Positions 15,798 through 24,640 of a DNA stretch of 48,784 nt are shown here, piece after piece. Source of the DNA: Amycolatopsis echigonensis (GTDB taxonomy: Bacteria > Actinomycetota > Actinomycetes > Mycobacteriales > Pseudonocardiaceae); the NCBI RefSeq assembly GCF_014174495.1, contig NZ_JACJHR010000070.1, positions 1 through 48,784 of the forward strand, given 5' to 3'. The notes under the pieces were generated by a model. That model was not told where the DNA came from. It made no database searches and worked only from the letters and a program-made list of their open reading frames with translations. Made by a program: the position numbers and the translations under genes. Position 1 is the stretch's first letter. Each line of letters begins with the position of its first letter.

Positions 15798-16385
15798 GTG
15801 GACATCGATGCCTTGCTCGCTGCCGCGAAACTGCCCGAGGAAACCGTGCCGTTGTGCCTGCGGCCGGATCTGCGGCGGCGGTTCGAGGAACTCGACGGCG
15901 AACTGCTGCTGGCGAAGACCGAGCGGACCACGATGGCGCCGACCGACCGCGAGCACCAGTTGGCGGCCGAGATCAAGGAACTCGAGGCCGAGATCGCGGA
16001 GCACAGCCTGCAGGTGCGGATGCGTGGGCTCAAGCACGGGCCGTGGGTGGAACTCATGGCCGCGCACCCGCCGCGCGCGGACAACGCGGCCGACGCGAAC
16101 ATGGGCGTGAACGTGGAATCGTTCGTGCCCGCGCTGATCCGCGCCGAGATGGTCGAGCCGGAGATGAGCGACGCGCAGTTCGAGAAGCTGCTCGACGTCA
16201 TCACCGACCGCCAGTACAACGAGCTGGCGAACGCGGCGTGGATGCTCGGTCGCGAATACCGGGACGCCCCGGTTTTCAGCCGGGCCGCGTCGCTGGTGAT
16301 TCCCGACTCCGGCGAAACATCGCGGCAGCCGTCCGACTCGGGATCTCGCCCAGCCGGTTCGCGGGCGAAGAAACCCAAGAGCTGA
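15798..16385 (+). CDS. tail assembly chaperone, short form (gpG-like)
   Basis: 195 residues, GTG with a GAGGAGA ribosome-binding site. Helical throughout: a charged coiled-coil (about 30-75: RRRFEELDGELLLAKTERTT and LAAEIKELEAEIAEH), a conserved-looking helical core (ELMAAHPPRADNAADANMGV, EKLLDVITDRQYNEL) and a basic disordered tail (SRAKKPKS). In siphoviruses the gene between tail tube and tape measure encodes the chaperone that coats the tape measure. The -1 frame stays open across its end and on to the tape measure start, so a frameshifted long form is expected. Confidence 0.85.
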   Translation: MDIDALLAAAKLPEETVPLCLRPDLRRRFEELDGELLLAKTERTTMAPTDREHQLAAEIKELEAEIAEHSLQVRMRGLKHGPWVELMAAHPPRADNAADANMGVNVESFVPALIRAEMVEPEMSDAQFEKLLDVITDRQYNELANAAWMLGREYRDAPVFSRAASLVIPDSGETSRQPSDSGSRPAGSRAKKPKS

Positions 16386-16693
16386 CCGAGCACCACTACG
16401 ACGACGCGGGGCGTCTGGTCCGGTCGGTCACCACCCGCACTCCGGAGTGGACAGACACGGACCGGTCGATGGTCCTGGCCTACCTGGAATACGAGGCGCT
16501 CGTCTGCGCCGGATGCGGCGGCTATCTCCCGGAAACGACGCATGCGGACCACGAGGGCGGCTATGTCGCCGGGGCCCCGCATCGCTGTCATCGCTGCACC
16601 GCGATCGAGAAACAACGCGAGGACTACGAGGACGCGCCGCACCGATCCGCATTGGTGGTGTGGCCCGCAGAGCTGAGGAGGCGGAATGGCTGA
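15798..16693 (+). CDS. tail assembly chaperone, long form by -1 frameshift (gpGT-like)
   Basis: The -1 frame continues past the 16385 stop to a TGA at 16691-16693, overlapping the tape measure ATG (16686) by 8 bases. The fused product would be about 298 residues. The T part (ELTEHHYDDAGRL, then VCAGCGGYLPETTHADHEGG, then HRCHRCTAIEKQREDYED) carries two CxxC pairs, i.e. a zinc-ribbon-like module. A G/GT frameshift is conserved in siphovirus tails by established knowledge. No ideal XXXYYYZ heptamer is present; candidates are GGGATCT at 16340-16346 (good P-site slip only) and GAAGAAA at 16367-16373 (both slips by G-U pairs). The T reading frame itself is well supported; the exact slip site is not. 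Confidence 0.75.
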
Positions 16694-19600
16694 CCGGACC
16701 GTCTCGGTCGCTTTGCGACTGCAGATCGCCGACTACGTCGCGAACGCGCGTCTCGCGGGCAAGTCGACGCGAGACCTTGAAGCCGCCGGCCGGGACCTCC
16801 GGAAAGCCCTCGACGAGGAGGACGACGCCCTCGGCCGCGTTCGCGTGTCCGAGGCGAAGCTCGAGGAAATCAGGAAGAGCGGCAAAGCCAGCGTCGCGCA
16901 GCTGGCGGCAGCCGAGGAAGAACACACCTCCAACCTGCGCAAGGCCGAGGCCGCGACGATCCGCACGCGGGAAGCGACCGAACGCTACATCAAGGCGCAG
17001 AAGGAATCCGCCGACGAGGTAGACAACTCGGGGAAGCGGGTCGAGCAGTCCCTGTCCCGTGTCGCGAACCGGGCCAACGCGATGTTCGACGCGAAGATGT
17101 TCCTCGGGTTGTCGGTCGGGCTGCCCGCGGCTGCCGCGATCGGCGCGGCCGGGGCGACCGCGGCGCTGCTGGTGGCCGCCGGCGGTTTCGCGGCGATCGG
17201 CATCTGGGCTGCGTCGAGCAACCAGCAAGTCCAGGACCAGTTCAGCGACCTGACCCGGCATGTCCAGGCCGACGTGCAGGAGATGGCGAAACCGATCACT
17301 GGTGAGCTGACCGGCGCTATCGACGACATGGCGCAGGGCTGGGACGCCGTGAAGCCCGCGGTCCAGGCTGCTGTTCGCGGCTCGGCGCCGGCCGTGCGCG
17401 AGCTGACCGGGGCCGCGGTCGACTTCGCCGAGAACGCGATGCCCGGCATCGTCGACGCGGTCTACGCGGCCGAACCCGCGATCGAGGGGTTCCGCGACCT
17501 CGCGGGCCAGACCGGGCAGGGGCTGGGCGATTTCTTCCACAACGCCGCGAAAGGCAGCGAGGACGCCGGGCTCGCGATGCGGGACCTCGGCGGCATCACA
17601 CGCGACCTGCTCGGCCAGTCCGGGACGCTGTTCGCGAACCTGGCAGCCGGTGCGCATCAGACGCTGCCGCAGTTCGGTGGAGCCCTGCACCAGGTGCTCG
17701 GCGTCGCGAACGACATCACCTCGCACGGCATGCCGACCCTGGTGTCGACGACCAGCGCGTTCCTCGGCACCGTCGGCGGCGGCCTGAACCTGGTCGACGC
17801 CTTCGCATCCGGGCTCGGGGCCTGGTCGGCACCGCTCGGGTCTGCGGGCGGCTCTCTGTTGGCGACGAATTCGATAGCGAAATTGTTCGGGACCTCGCTG
17901 GGGGAAACCGGGTTCGGGCTGGCCGCGTTCTCGACGAAGATCGACGATGCTGGGAACAAGACGAGCCCGTTCCGGGAAGCCCTCGACCGAGCGGACAAGG
18001 AGGGCAACAGCAAGTTCAAGGCCGGGCTGAAGTCGATCGTCTCCGGCGGGTTCAACCCTCTCGGCGTCGCCATGGTCGCCGGCGGTCTGCTGCTCGACGC
18101 TTGGGGCCAGAAGTCGCAGGATGCGGCGAAGAAAGCCGCCGAATTCGCGGCGACCGTCGGCGATATCAAAGGCACCCTGTCCGCCACCGGCGCGATCACC
18201 CAGAACACCCGCGTGATGGCAGCGAACACCATCGCGACCAAACAGCTTGGCGTATCGCAGAAAACCGGTTCCGACCTGATGTCGGAGTACGGCATCAACG
18301 CCCAGCTCGCCACCGACGCGATGACCGGCAACAAGTCCGCGCTGGACAGCGTCACCGGGTCGCTCGAGCGGAACGTCAGCTCGGTACTGGCGGGGAAGCT
18401 GTCGCAGGAGGATTTCGCTACCGCGCAGAAGGTCGGACTCACAGCGTCCGACCTCACGACCCTGGCGCTCGGCAAGCAGGCGCACGGGTTCAAGGACCTC
18501 GGCGACGCGATCGCCCAATACCAGGACAAGGGGGCCGCTGGCGTCCAAGGGACGCTGGAGGTCCTCTCCGTGCTGGGCAAGGTGAACACCGCGACGCAGG
18601 GACAGCGGGATCTGGCCACTGCGATCCGCGACCAGGCCGCGGCGACGGCCGAGGCGCAACGGCAGATGCGGCAGCTCGGCAACGCGACCACGTTCACCGG
18701 CGGAACCCTCCGGCTCTCTGCCGCGGATGCCGCCGTGATGTCCGGCGCGCTCTCCGCGGTCGGCGACGCGACCAAGGGTGTCGGGGATCAGGGCAGCGCG
18801 CTGCTCACTGTGCTGGACCAACTGTCGGGCAAGACGAACACGTTGTCGGCTGCCCAGGCGCAGTCGACAAAAGCGTTCGACGACGCCGACAAAGCGATCA
18901 AGAACATCAAGGACTCCGGCAAGAAGCTAAAGGGGTCCTTCCAGGACTTGGTCTCCGGCGACGGCGGGATCAACGGGCTCACCGCCGCGGGTGCGAACCT
19001 GCAAGGCATCTTCGGGACGTTGTCGCAGGCGATGGGCACCGAGACCGCGGCGGCGTTCGCGCAGTCGCAAGCGGCTGGTGACGCTCTGAATGTCTCGTTC
19101 GGCAAGGTCGGCGGCGTGGTGGGGCGGACCCGGGACAAGTTCATCGAAGCCGCCCGCGCCGCGGGTCTCACCAAGGAACAGGCCGGCGATCTCGCGAACA
19201 AGCTCGGCCTCGTGCCCGAACAGGTGGAGGTGCAATTCGCCGCGAAGGGCGACACGCAGCTGCAGGCGCGGTTGGTTGGTCTCATCGCTGATCTGAACAA
19301 GGTCGGCGAGGGCAAGTCGATCTCGATCACTGCCGATGACAAGGTCGCCGCGCAGGCGTTACGCGACCTCGGAAAGCAGGTTGTGCAGCTTCCTGACGGC
19401 AGCTTCAAGGTGTTCGCGGACACCAAGGAAGGCAAGGCCGCGGCCGACAAGCTGCGGCAGGAAATCAATGACTCCCACCCGGTCGTGAACGTCAATTCCA
19501 ACACGAACCAGGCCACGAGCAAGGTCGTTCAGTGGATGGAGCGCACGAACGGCACGTGGGGAATGACCTCGACCGACAGCCGTATCGACCCAGCCACCGG

Positions 19601-20279
19601 CAAGGTGCAGGCGTGGATGCGGCAGGCCAACGGCACGTGGGGTTGGACCACGCTGGACTCCAACCGCAATCCGGCCAACGGTCAGGTTTCCGCGTGGGTG
19701 CAGTTCGCCAACGGCAAGTGGGGCTGGGTGAACCTCGGCGCGCTGACCGGAGCCGCGAACAGCCAGATCGACGCGTTCGTCGCTGACCAGAGCCGTCGGG
19801 TGATCCGGATCGGTGTCACCACCTATACCGTGGACGGCGTCGGTGCTTCGACGAGCCGGGCGTACGGTCCGCGCGCCGAGGGCGGCATCGACGTCCCGCG
19901 CGGCGTTGTGCCGATGGCCGCGGGTGGCGTGATCCCGCACATCCCGAACATCGCCACTGTGGTGCCGCCGGGCATGGAACGCCTCATCGGCGACAACAAG
20001 CGGGTCGCGGAGGCGTTCATTCCGCTCGACCCTTCCTCTGCGAGATCACGCGCGATCTTGGCCGAGGCGAACCGTCGCATGGGAAACACGGTGCAACAGC
20101 AGATCCTTGCGGGGTCGGCGTCGGTACAGCGGTTCGCGCCGCGGATCGTGATCCAGCAACCGGCCGCGCCCGCGCGGCGCGGCGGGGATGTTCCGCCGGT
20201 GACGATCCACACGGCCGAGGCGGACCCGCACCGGATCGCGGCGATGGTGTCGAGCCAGCTCGCGTGGATTCTGCGGTGA
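16686..20279 (+). CDS. tape measure protein
   Basis: 1197 residues, the largest phage gene. Residues 20-120 form a charged coiled coil; residues about 138-178 are a Gly/Ala-rich hydrophobic stretch (probable membrane-inserting segment); the middle is Ala/Gly/Leu-rich helical with further amphipathic segments (about 400-470); the C-terminal 250 residues include three WG-type repeats (see the repeat entry) and a Pro/Arg-rich end. It sets tail length and is ejected into the cell envelope during DNA delivery. No lytic transglycosylase, NlpC or peptidase motif was seen, so wall penetration must rely on another protein. Start overlaps the gpT frame. Confidence 0.92.
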   Translation: MADRTVSVALRLQIADYVANARLAGKSTRDLEAAGRDLRKALDEEDDALGRVRVSEAKLEEIRKSGKASVAQLAAAEEEHTSNLRKAEAATIRTREATERYIKAQKESADEVDNSGKRVEQSLSRVANRANAMFDAKMFLGLSVGLPAAAAIGAAGATAALLVAAGGFAAIGIWAASSNQQVQDQFSDLTRHVQADVQEMAKPITGELTGAIDDMAQGWDAVKPAVQAAVRGSAPAVRELTGAAVDFAENAMPGIVDAVYAAEPAIEGFRDLAGQTGQGLGDFFHNAAKGSEDAGLAMRDLGGITRDLLGQSGTLFANLAAGAHQTLPQFGGALHQVLGVANDITSHGMPTLVSTTSAFLGTVGGGLNLVDAFASGLGAWSAPLGSAGGSLLATNSIAKLFGTSLGETGFGLAAFSTKIDDAGNKTSPFREALDRADKEGNSKFKAGLKSIVSGGFNPLGVAMVAGGLLLDAWGQKSQDAAKKAAEFAATVGDIKGTLSATGAITQNTRVMAANTIATKQLGVSQKTGSDLMSEYGINAQLATDAMTGNKSALDSVTGSLERNVSSVLAGKLSQEDFATAQKVGLTASDLTTLALGKQAHGFKDLGDAIAQYQDKGAAGVQGTLEVLSVLGKVNTATQGQRDLATAIRDQAAATAEAQRQMRQLGNATTFTGGTLRLSAADAAVMSGALSAVGDATKGVGDQGSALLTVLDQLSGKTNTLSAAQAQSTKAFDDADKAIKNIKDSGKKLKGSFQDLVSGDGGINGLTAAGANLQGIFGTLSQAMGTETAAAFAQSQAAGDALNVSFGKVGGVVGRTRDKFIEAARAAGLTKEQAGDLANKLGLVPEQVEVQFAAKGDTQLQARLVGLIADLNKVGEGKSISITADDKVAAQALRDLGKQVVQLPDGSFKVFADTKEGKAAADKLRQEINDSHPVVNVNSNTNQATSKVVQWMERTNGTWGMTSTDSRIDPATGKVQAWMRQANGTWGWTTLDSNRNPANGQVSAWVQFANGKWGWVNLGALTGAANSQIDAFVADQSRRVIRIGVTTYTVDGVGASTSRAYGPRAEGGIDVPRGVVPMAAGGVIPHIPNIATVVPPGMERLIGDNKRVAEAFIPLDPSSARSRAILAEANRRMGNTVQQQILAGSASVQRFAPRIVIQQPAAPARRGGDVPPVTIHTAEADPHRIAAMVSSQLAWILR
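19527..19766 (+). repeat. three tandem 26-27-residue WG repeats in the tape measure protein
   Basis: Codons 948-1027 encode three head-to-tail units of the form V-x-x-W-(M/V)-(x)3-NGTWGW-(x)12-(A/T)G(K/Q). They read VQWMERTNGTWGMTSTDS, VQAWMRQANGTWGWTTLD and VSAWVQFANGKWGWVNLG at their cores. The strict W...NG.WGW spacing suggests a small beta-meander module, perhaps binding carbohydrate or packing against the distal tail ring. Confidence 0.8.
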
Positions 20280-20289
20280 GGGGGCTTTC

Positions 20290-21183
20290 GTGGTGCTGAC
20301 CGACACGATGCAGGAGACCTACACGATCGGGACGTGGGCGGCCGGCGGCACCGACGATGCCGGGTGCCGCTGGTCGGTCCCGACCACGGATCTGCGCAAC
20401 GGCACCGGTCGCAAAACCCACATCACCGAACGACCCTTTGGCACCGGGGCCTACCGGTCCCGGTCCTATCTGGCCGGTCGGTCGATGTCGCTGCAGGGCT
20501 GGTGCATGCCGACCGTTGAGCCGTCGTGGCCGCTGCTCGTCGCGGCGCGCAGGCGGTTCATGGGCCTGTTCCCCGAGGGTTCGCAGCAGCTGCTCGTGGT
20601 CGACGACGGGGTGCTGCCGCGGCAGATCACGGTCGAGCTGGCCGAGGCCGGCCGGAAGTGGGATTGGTGGCCTGCCAACGGCGGCGCGGATTGGCAGCTC
20701 GACCTGTACGCCGCGGACCCGCGGTGGCTGTCGACGGTGGAACGGTCGGCGTCGGCGACGCTGGCCACGGTTGCCGCTGACGGTCTCGATTGGGAAAACG
20801 GCGGTCTCGACTGGGGCAACGGGGGGCTCGACTGGGGATCGAGCTCCGGCAACAACATCCTCACCATGGTCAACGACGGCAGCGCCACAGCTTGGCCGCT
20901 GCTGACGATCACGACGCCGTCGACCTTGCAGAACCCGACGATCACCGACCCGATCACCGGCGGGTTGCTCGCCTACACCGGGACGATCGCGGCCGGCCAG
21001 ACGCTGCGGATCGACTGCAGCCCGTTCTCCGCGACGCCGGTGACGCTCGACGGTATCGACCGCACGGGCGCGCTCGGCTCCTCGCGCTTCATCAGCATTC
21101 CGCCCGGCTCGACGCGGGCGGTCCAGTTCACCGGCGTCGGCGCGGGCACGGTCGTGGCCACCTGGCGCGACGCCGACGAATAA
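20290..21183 (+). CDS. distal tail protein (Dit-like)
   Basis: 297 residues, GTG start preceded by GAGGGGG. The pattern GTGAYRSRSYLAGRSMSLQGWC, PTVEPSWPLLVAARRRFMGLF and QITVELAEAGRKWDWWP is that of siphovirus distal tail proteins; after a linker with a threefold GLDW(E/G)NGG repeat (about 160-185) a second beta domain (LLTITTPSTL to the end) resembles the galectin-like C-terminal domain of Dit. It forms the hexameric hub under the last tail tube ring. Confidence 0.85.
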   Translation: MVLTDTMQETYTIGTWAAGGTDDAGCRWSVPTTDLRNGTGRKTHITERPFGTGAYRSRSYLAGRSMSLQGWCMPTVEPSWPLLVAARRRFMGLFPEGSQQLLVVDDGVLPRQITVELAEAGRKWDWWPANGGADWQLDLYAADPRWLSTVERSASATLATVAADGLDWENGGLDWGNGGLDWGSSSGNNILTMVNDGSATAWPLLTITTPSTLQNPTITDPITGGLLAYTGTIAAGQTLRIDCSPFSATPVTLDGIDRTGALGSSRFISIPPGSTRAVQFTGVGAGTVVATWRDADE

Positions 21184-21198
21184 GAAAGGGGGCCCAGG

Positions 21199-22368
21199 AT
21201 GACCACGAACGCGTCCGGTACCGGGTTCTGGACCCAAATGCCGCGCAGCAACGTCGCCCGCTGGGGTCGCGCACTGCTGCAGAGCTTGTTCCTGGGAGGG
21301 TCGACGACCTCGGCGATGTCGGCCAACCGGTCCGGGGTGCTCAGCACCGCGTCGGACGGCACGCAGGCGTTCGACCTGCAGGTGAAGGTTGTGTCGGGGC
21401 TGACGATGTCGGTGCAGCCCGGGACTGCGATCCTGTCCCGCCCGGGGCAGGGTCCGTACCTGGGGTGGCTGCTGCCGCCCGCAGTGAATGTCACGTGCGA
21501 CCCGGCACCGGCGACCAACCCGCGCAACGACTTGGTGGTGCTGCGGATCTACGACTCGACGCTCGGCGACACCGTGCCGCCGGAGGGCCCGGTCGCGATC
21601 CAGGTCATCACTGGGACGCCGGGCGCGACCCCGGTGGATCCGCTGTCGTGGGACGCGACCGGCGCGGTCACCGACTGGTCTACCGCGCCGGTGGCGTCGC
21701 AGCGCGCGGGCGGCGGTGTCGGGATCGTGCTGGCGCGGGCGCAGGTCTCGACCGGCGGCGTGATCACGCTGACCGACCGGCGCCGCAGCACCGCCCCGAT
21801 AGGCGCGGTGCGGGTCTTGCTGCCCGGCGACAGCCTTACCGATCCGGGCATCATGCCCGGCGACCTGTCCTGGTACAACCGGCTGCGGGTGTGGGACGGC
21901 ACCGCCTGGCGCGGCTTACAGAACATGCGGTTTCCGCGTATCGCGGCGACCGGGTCGGGTGCCAACGCGTCGTTCACCGGGGCGATGAACACGAGCTACC
22001 CCCTGGCGTCCGTGGCGATCCCCGACCCCGGCTATTCGTACCGGATCAAGGTGTCCGGCTCGATTTTCCTGTCCGGGATGAGCAACAGCAGCGGCGGCGT
22101 CTCGCACCAGTTCGGGGCGATGGTCGACAGCCAGACACTGATCGGGCCGTCTGGCGCGCCGTCCGCGGCCACCGTCGGATCGATGTTCGTGGGCCAGACC
22201 AACGGCACCTTCGCGAACCCCAATTTCGAGCGCACGAACCCGACCGTCTACACGGGAGCGCACACCGTGTACCTGATCCTCCTGCTCGGATCCCAAGGCC
22301 CGGCGACCTGGGGGCCGCTCAACGCGCGGTCCGACTACGAGTTCTCGGTGGAAGCGGTGCCGGCGTGA
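21199..22368 (+). CDS. baseplate/minor tail protein, probable receptor-interacting component
   Basis: 389 residues, AAAGGGGG ribosome-binding site. The N-terminal 210 residues (ALLQSLFLGGSTTSAM, FDLQVKVVSGLTMSVQPGTAIL, RNDLVVLRIYDS, TLTDRR) are a baseplate-type module that I recall from actinophage tail proteins with a fibre-carrying N-terminal region. The C-terminal 150 residues are beta-rich with many Gly/Ser/Asn/Phe, as in receptor-binding domains. Its stop overlaps the GTG of the next gene. The receptor-binding role is an inference. Confidence 0.72.
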   Translation: MTTNASGTGFWTQMPRSNVARWGRALLQSLFLGGSTTSAMSANRSGVLSTASDGTQAFDLQVKVVSGLTMSVQPGTAILSRPGQGPYLGWLLPPAVNVTCDPAPATNPRNDLVVLRIYDSTLGDTVPPEGPVAIQVITGTPGATPVDPLSWDATGAVTDWSTAPVASQRAGGGVGIVLARAQVSTGGVITLTDRRRSTAPIGAVRVLLPGDSLTDPGIMPGDLSWYNRLRVWDGTAWRGLQNMRFPRIAATGSGANASFTGAMNTSYPLASVAIPDPGYSYRIKVSGSIFLSGMSNSSGGVSHQFGAMVDSQTLIGPSGAPSAATVGSMFVGQTNGTFANPNFERTNPTVYTGAHTVYLILLLGSQGPATWGPLNARSDYEFSVEAVPA

Positions 22369-23519
22369 CCGCGCCCGCCGAACGCGAATACGCCGCGGTC
22401 GCCTACGACACCGTCACCGGCAAGGTCGCAAGCGATCTCGACCTCGCCGCCGAGCCGGAATGGGCGGCGCAGATCAACGACGCCGGCTCGTGGAAGATCA
22501 CGGTGCCGATCGACGGTGGCGAGCGCACCCGGCAGGTGCGCGAGTGGTGCGTCCCGGACAAGACGTCGGTGGCGATCCTGCGCGGCGACCAGGTGTGTCA
22601 GGCGGGGCCGATCACGCCCTACGAGCCGTCGTCGGACGAGGCCCTGTTCACGGTGTCCGGCAAGGGAATCTGGGACATTCTCGACCGGAGGGTGCTGCAC
22701 AATGCGGCGTGGAACCCGGCGGCCGGGCAGAAGCTGACCGATCCGGCCGCGGACGTGAACCTGACGGGAACGCTCTGGCGCATCGCCCGGGAGATCGTGA
22801 ACCACCAGATCAACATGTCCTATATCGCGGGCTCGAATCTGCCGATCGACCTGCCGGACATCGACCCGGCCGGGACGAACACCCGCACCTACCACGGCTA
22901 TGACATCGCCCCAGGCGGGCAACGGCTGCGCGAGCTGACCCAGGTCGACGGCGGGCCGGACGTGCTTTTCCAGCCCTACCTCACGACCGTGAATGGGGTC
23001 CGTTACATCCGGCACCGGATGCTCATCGGCAGCCCGTACCTGGTGCAGCCGGGCGTGGATCTGCGGTTCTTCTACCGGCGCACGCTGCCGAACTTGGCGA
23101 CGCCGGGCGGTGTCCGGTCGACCGCGACCCGAGCGATCGTCAAGGGCAGCGGGAACGAAGCGGGCCAGCTCTACGGGATGGCAAGCGCGACGGAGCTGAT
23201 CTCGGCCGGATGGCCGCTGACCGATGACATCAACACCAGCCACACCGACGCGAGCGTTCAGTCCACTCTGGACGCTTGGGCGGTCGCGAACCTTTCCCTC
23301 GCGTCCGGGCAGGCCCAGCAGTGGCAGGCCACAGTCCTGGCCGACTCGGACCCGGTCCTCAGTTCCTACCTCCCGGGTCACTTCGTCACCTACTCGGTGA
23401 CCGATCACATCTGGCTTCCGGACGGCGAGTACCGGTGGCGGCTGATCGGGACGTCGCGCGGCCCCAGTACCCCGCGCGACCGAGTCGACCACCAGCTGCA
23501 GGCCGTCCGAGCCGATTAG
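22365..23519 (+). CDS. tail hub protein (ReqiPepy6 Gp37-like / Tal-like)
   Basis: 384 residues, GTG overlapping the previous stop (GTGA). Segments YDTVTGKVASDLDL, SWKITVPIDGGERTRQV, VAILRGDQVCQAGPIT, FTVSGKGIWDILDRRVL and YLPGHFVTYSV reproduce the layout of the Gp37-like hub family of actinobacterial siphoviruses (domain related to gp27/Tal hubs). It would close the tail tip and carry fibres. No lytic domain is fused to it. Confidence 0.8.
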   Translation: MTAPAEREYAAVAYDTVTGKVASDLDLAAEPEWAAQINDAGSWKITVPIDGGERTRQVREWCVPDKTSVAILRGDQVCQAGPITPYEPSSDEALFTVSGKGIWDILDRRVLHNAAWNPAAGQKLTDPAADVNLTGTLWRIAREIVNHQINMSYIAGSNLPIDLPDIDPAGTNTRTYHGYDIAPGGQRLRELTQVDGGPDVLFQPYLTTVNGVRYIRHRMLIGSPYLVQPGVDLRFFYRRTLPNLATPGGVRSTATRAIVKGSGNEAGQLYGMASATELISAGWPLTDDINTSHTDASVQSTLDAWAVANLSLASGQAQQWQATVLADSDPVLSSYLPGHFVTYSVTDHIWLPDGEYRWRLIGTSRGPSTPRDRVDHQLQAVRAD

Positions 23520-23529
23520 GAGGTGCGCC

Positions 23530-24288
23530 GTGGTCGCGAACGACCCGACCGAACGCCCGGGCAGCGCCGACTTCATCGCGAACAAACTGCGCGACCTGCA
23601 GCAACAGATCGACGCGTTGACGCGGCAGACCAAGTTCCCGTTCTCCATCGGCCACAGCGGAGTGGCGGACTTCGAGATCCTGCCCGATCCGGACGACCCG
23701 GGCGGCGGTGCCAAGGTCCGCATCCTGAACGGCGCGGGGCAGCCGATATTCGAGACGTACTACTCGACGATCTACAACGGAAAAGCCGCGCGGATGCTCG
23801 ACCTGGCCGGCACCACCATGTGGTCACTGGACGAGAGCGCCGGATACGGGCTGTCCAATCCCGGCATGTCGATCGTCATGGGCGGGCAAGCCCGGTGGAG
23901 CTTCGCCGGCTCGACCACGGTCGACACCGCGCAGGTGGTGGCTGACGGATACGGCGGCGCTTTCAACCCAGCGTTGTGGGTCGGCGCCGAACTCAACCTC
24001 GAAAACAGCACCCTGGCGAGCACCTTCAACCTCTGGGTCGAGGTTCTGCTGGCGGGGTCCGTCATCGCCTCGTCCTCGACGGACGTGCAGTCCGTGGCAG
24101 CGAACACGACCAGCATCAGGAGCATCAGCAAGATGCTGCTGCTCCCGCAGTCAGCGATGCAGAAAACCATCGAAGTCCGCATCCGGATGTGGAACTCCAC
24201 TGGCGGCAACGCCTTCTCGCAAGCCTTCCCCCGGCAGTGCCAGGGGATCTCCAAGGCCTTTTACGACGTCAACCCGGCCTATCACTGA
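23530..24288 (+). CDS. minor tail protein/short fibre with N-terminal coiled coil
   Basis: 252 residues, GTG with TAGGAGGTG ribosome-binding site. Residues 15-40 form a coiled coil (FIANKLRDLQQQIDALTRQ) as found at the start of many actinophage fibres; the middle is beta-rich and the C-terminal part (from about 130) is a beta-sandwich-like domain with an unusual pair of strands and several aromatic residues (GAFNPALWVGAELNLEN). It is the last tail gene, so a tip adhesin/fibre is the natural reading. Confidence 0.7.
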   Translation: MVANDPTERPGSADFIANKLRDLQQQIDALTRQTKFPFSIGHSGVADFEILPDPDDPGGGAKVRILNGAGQPIFETYYSTIYNGKAARMLDLAGTTMWSLDESAGYGLSNPGMSIVMGGQARWSFAGSTTVDTAQVVADGYGGAFNPALWVGAELNLENSTLASTFNLWVEVLLAGSVIASSSTDVQSVAANTTSIRSISKMLLLPQSAMQKTIEVRIRMWNSTGGNAFSQAFPRQCQGISKAFYDVNPAYH

Positions 24289-24336
24289 TGCCGCAACGAA
24301 ACATGTCCGTCCACTGTGTACGAAAGGGGGCGGGCC

Positions 24337-24624
24337 TTGACAACCGCCGATGACGACTTCCGCTATCTGTTCGGGCGACTCGAAACGAAGATCGACGCCA
24401 TGGACGAGAAGCTCGACCACACGGCCGAGAAGCTAGGCCGCCACGAGGAACGCATCCTCGCCGTCGAGCGCGACGTGCGCGACCTGAAGGTAGCGCGCAC
24501 CGCGGACCAGCAGCAGACCACCAACGGCGTGAGCGGCATGAGGATCGCCGTCGTGTCGGCGCTGATCGCAGCCGGGTTCGGCGGGCTGTTCCTGCTGATC
24601 CAGATCCTCACCCACGCCAACTGA
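24337..24624 (+). CDS. holin-like protein with coiled coil and one membrane segment
   Basis: 95 residues from the TTG at 24337, whose GAAAGGGGG Shine-Dalgarno (24322-24330) rules out the GTG at 24316. Residues 10-60 are a coiled coil (LFGRLETKIDAMDEKLDHTAEKL); residues 70-92 are a single membrane segment (IAVVSALIAAGFGGLFLLIQIL). This is the XhlA/haemolysin-like or type III-like holin layout. It lies immediately before the endolysin, so it probably helps release the lysin or tunes lysis timing together with the second holin candidate. Confidence 0.72.
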   Translation: MTTADDDFRYLFGRLETKIDAMDEKLDHTAEKLGRHEERILAVERDVRDLKVARTADQQQTTNGVSGMRIAVVSALIAAGFGGLFLLIQILTHAN

Positions 24625-24640
24625 TCGGAAGGCACGACCG

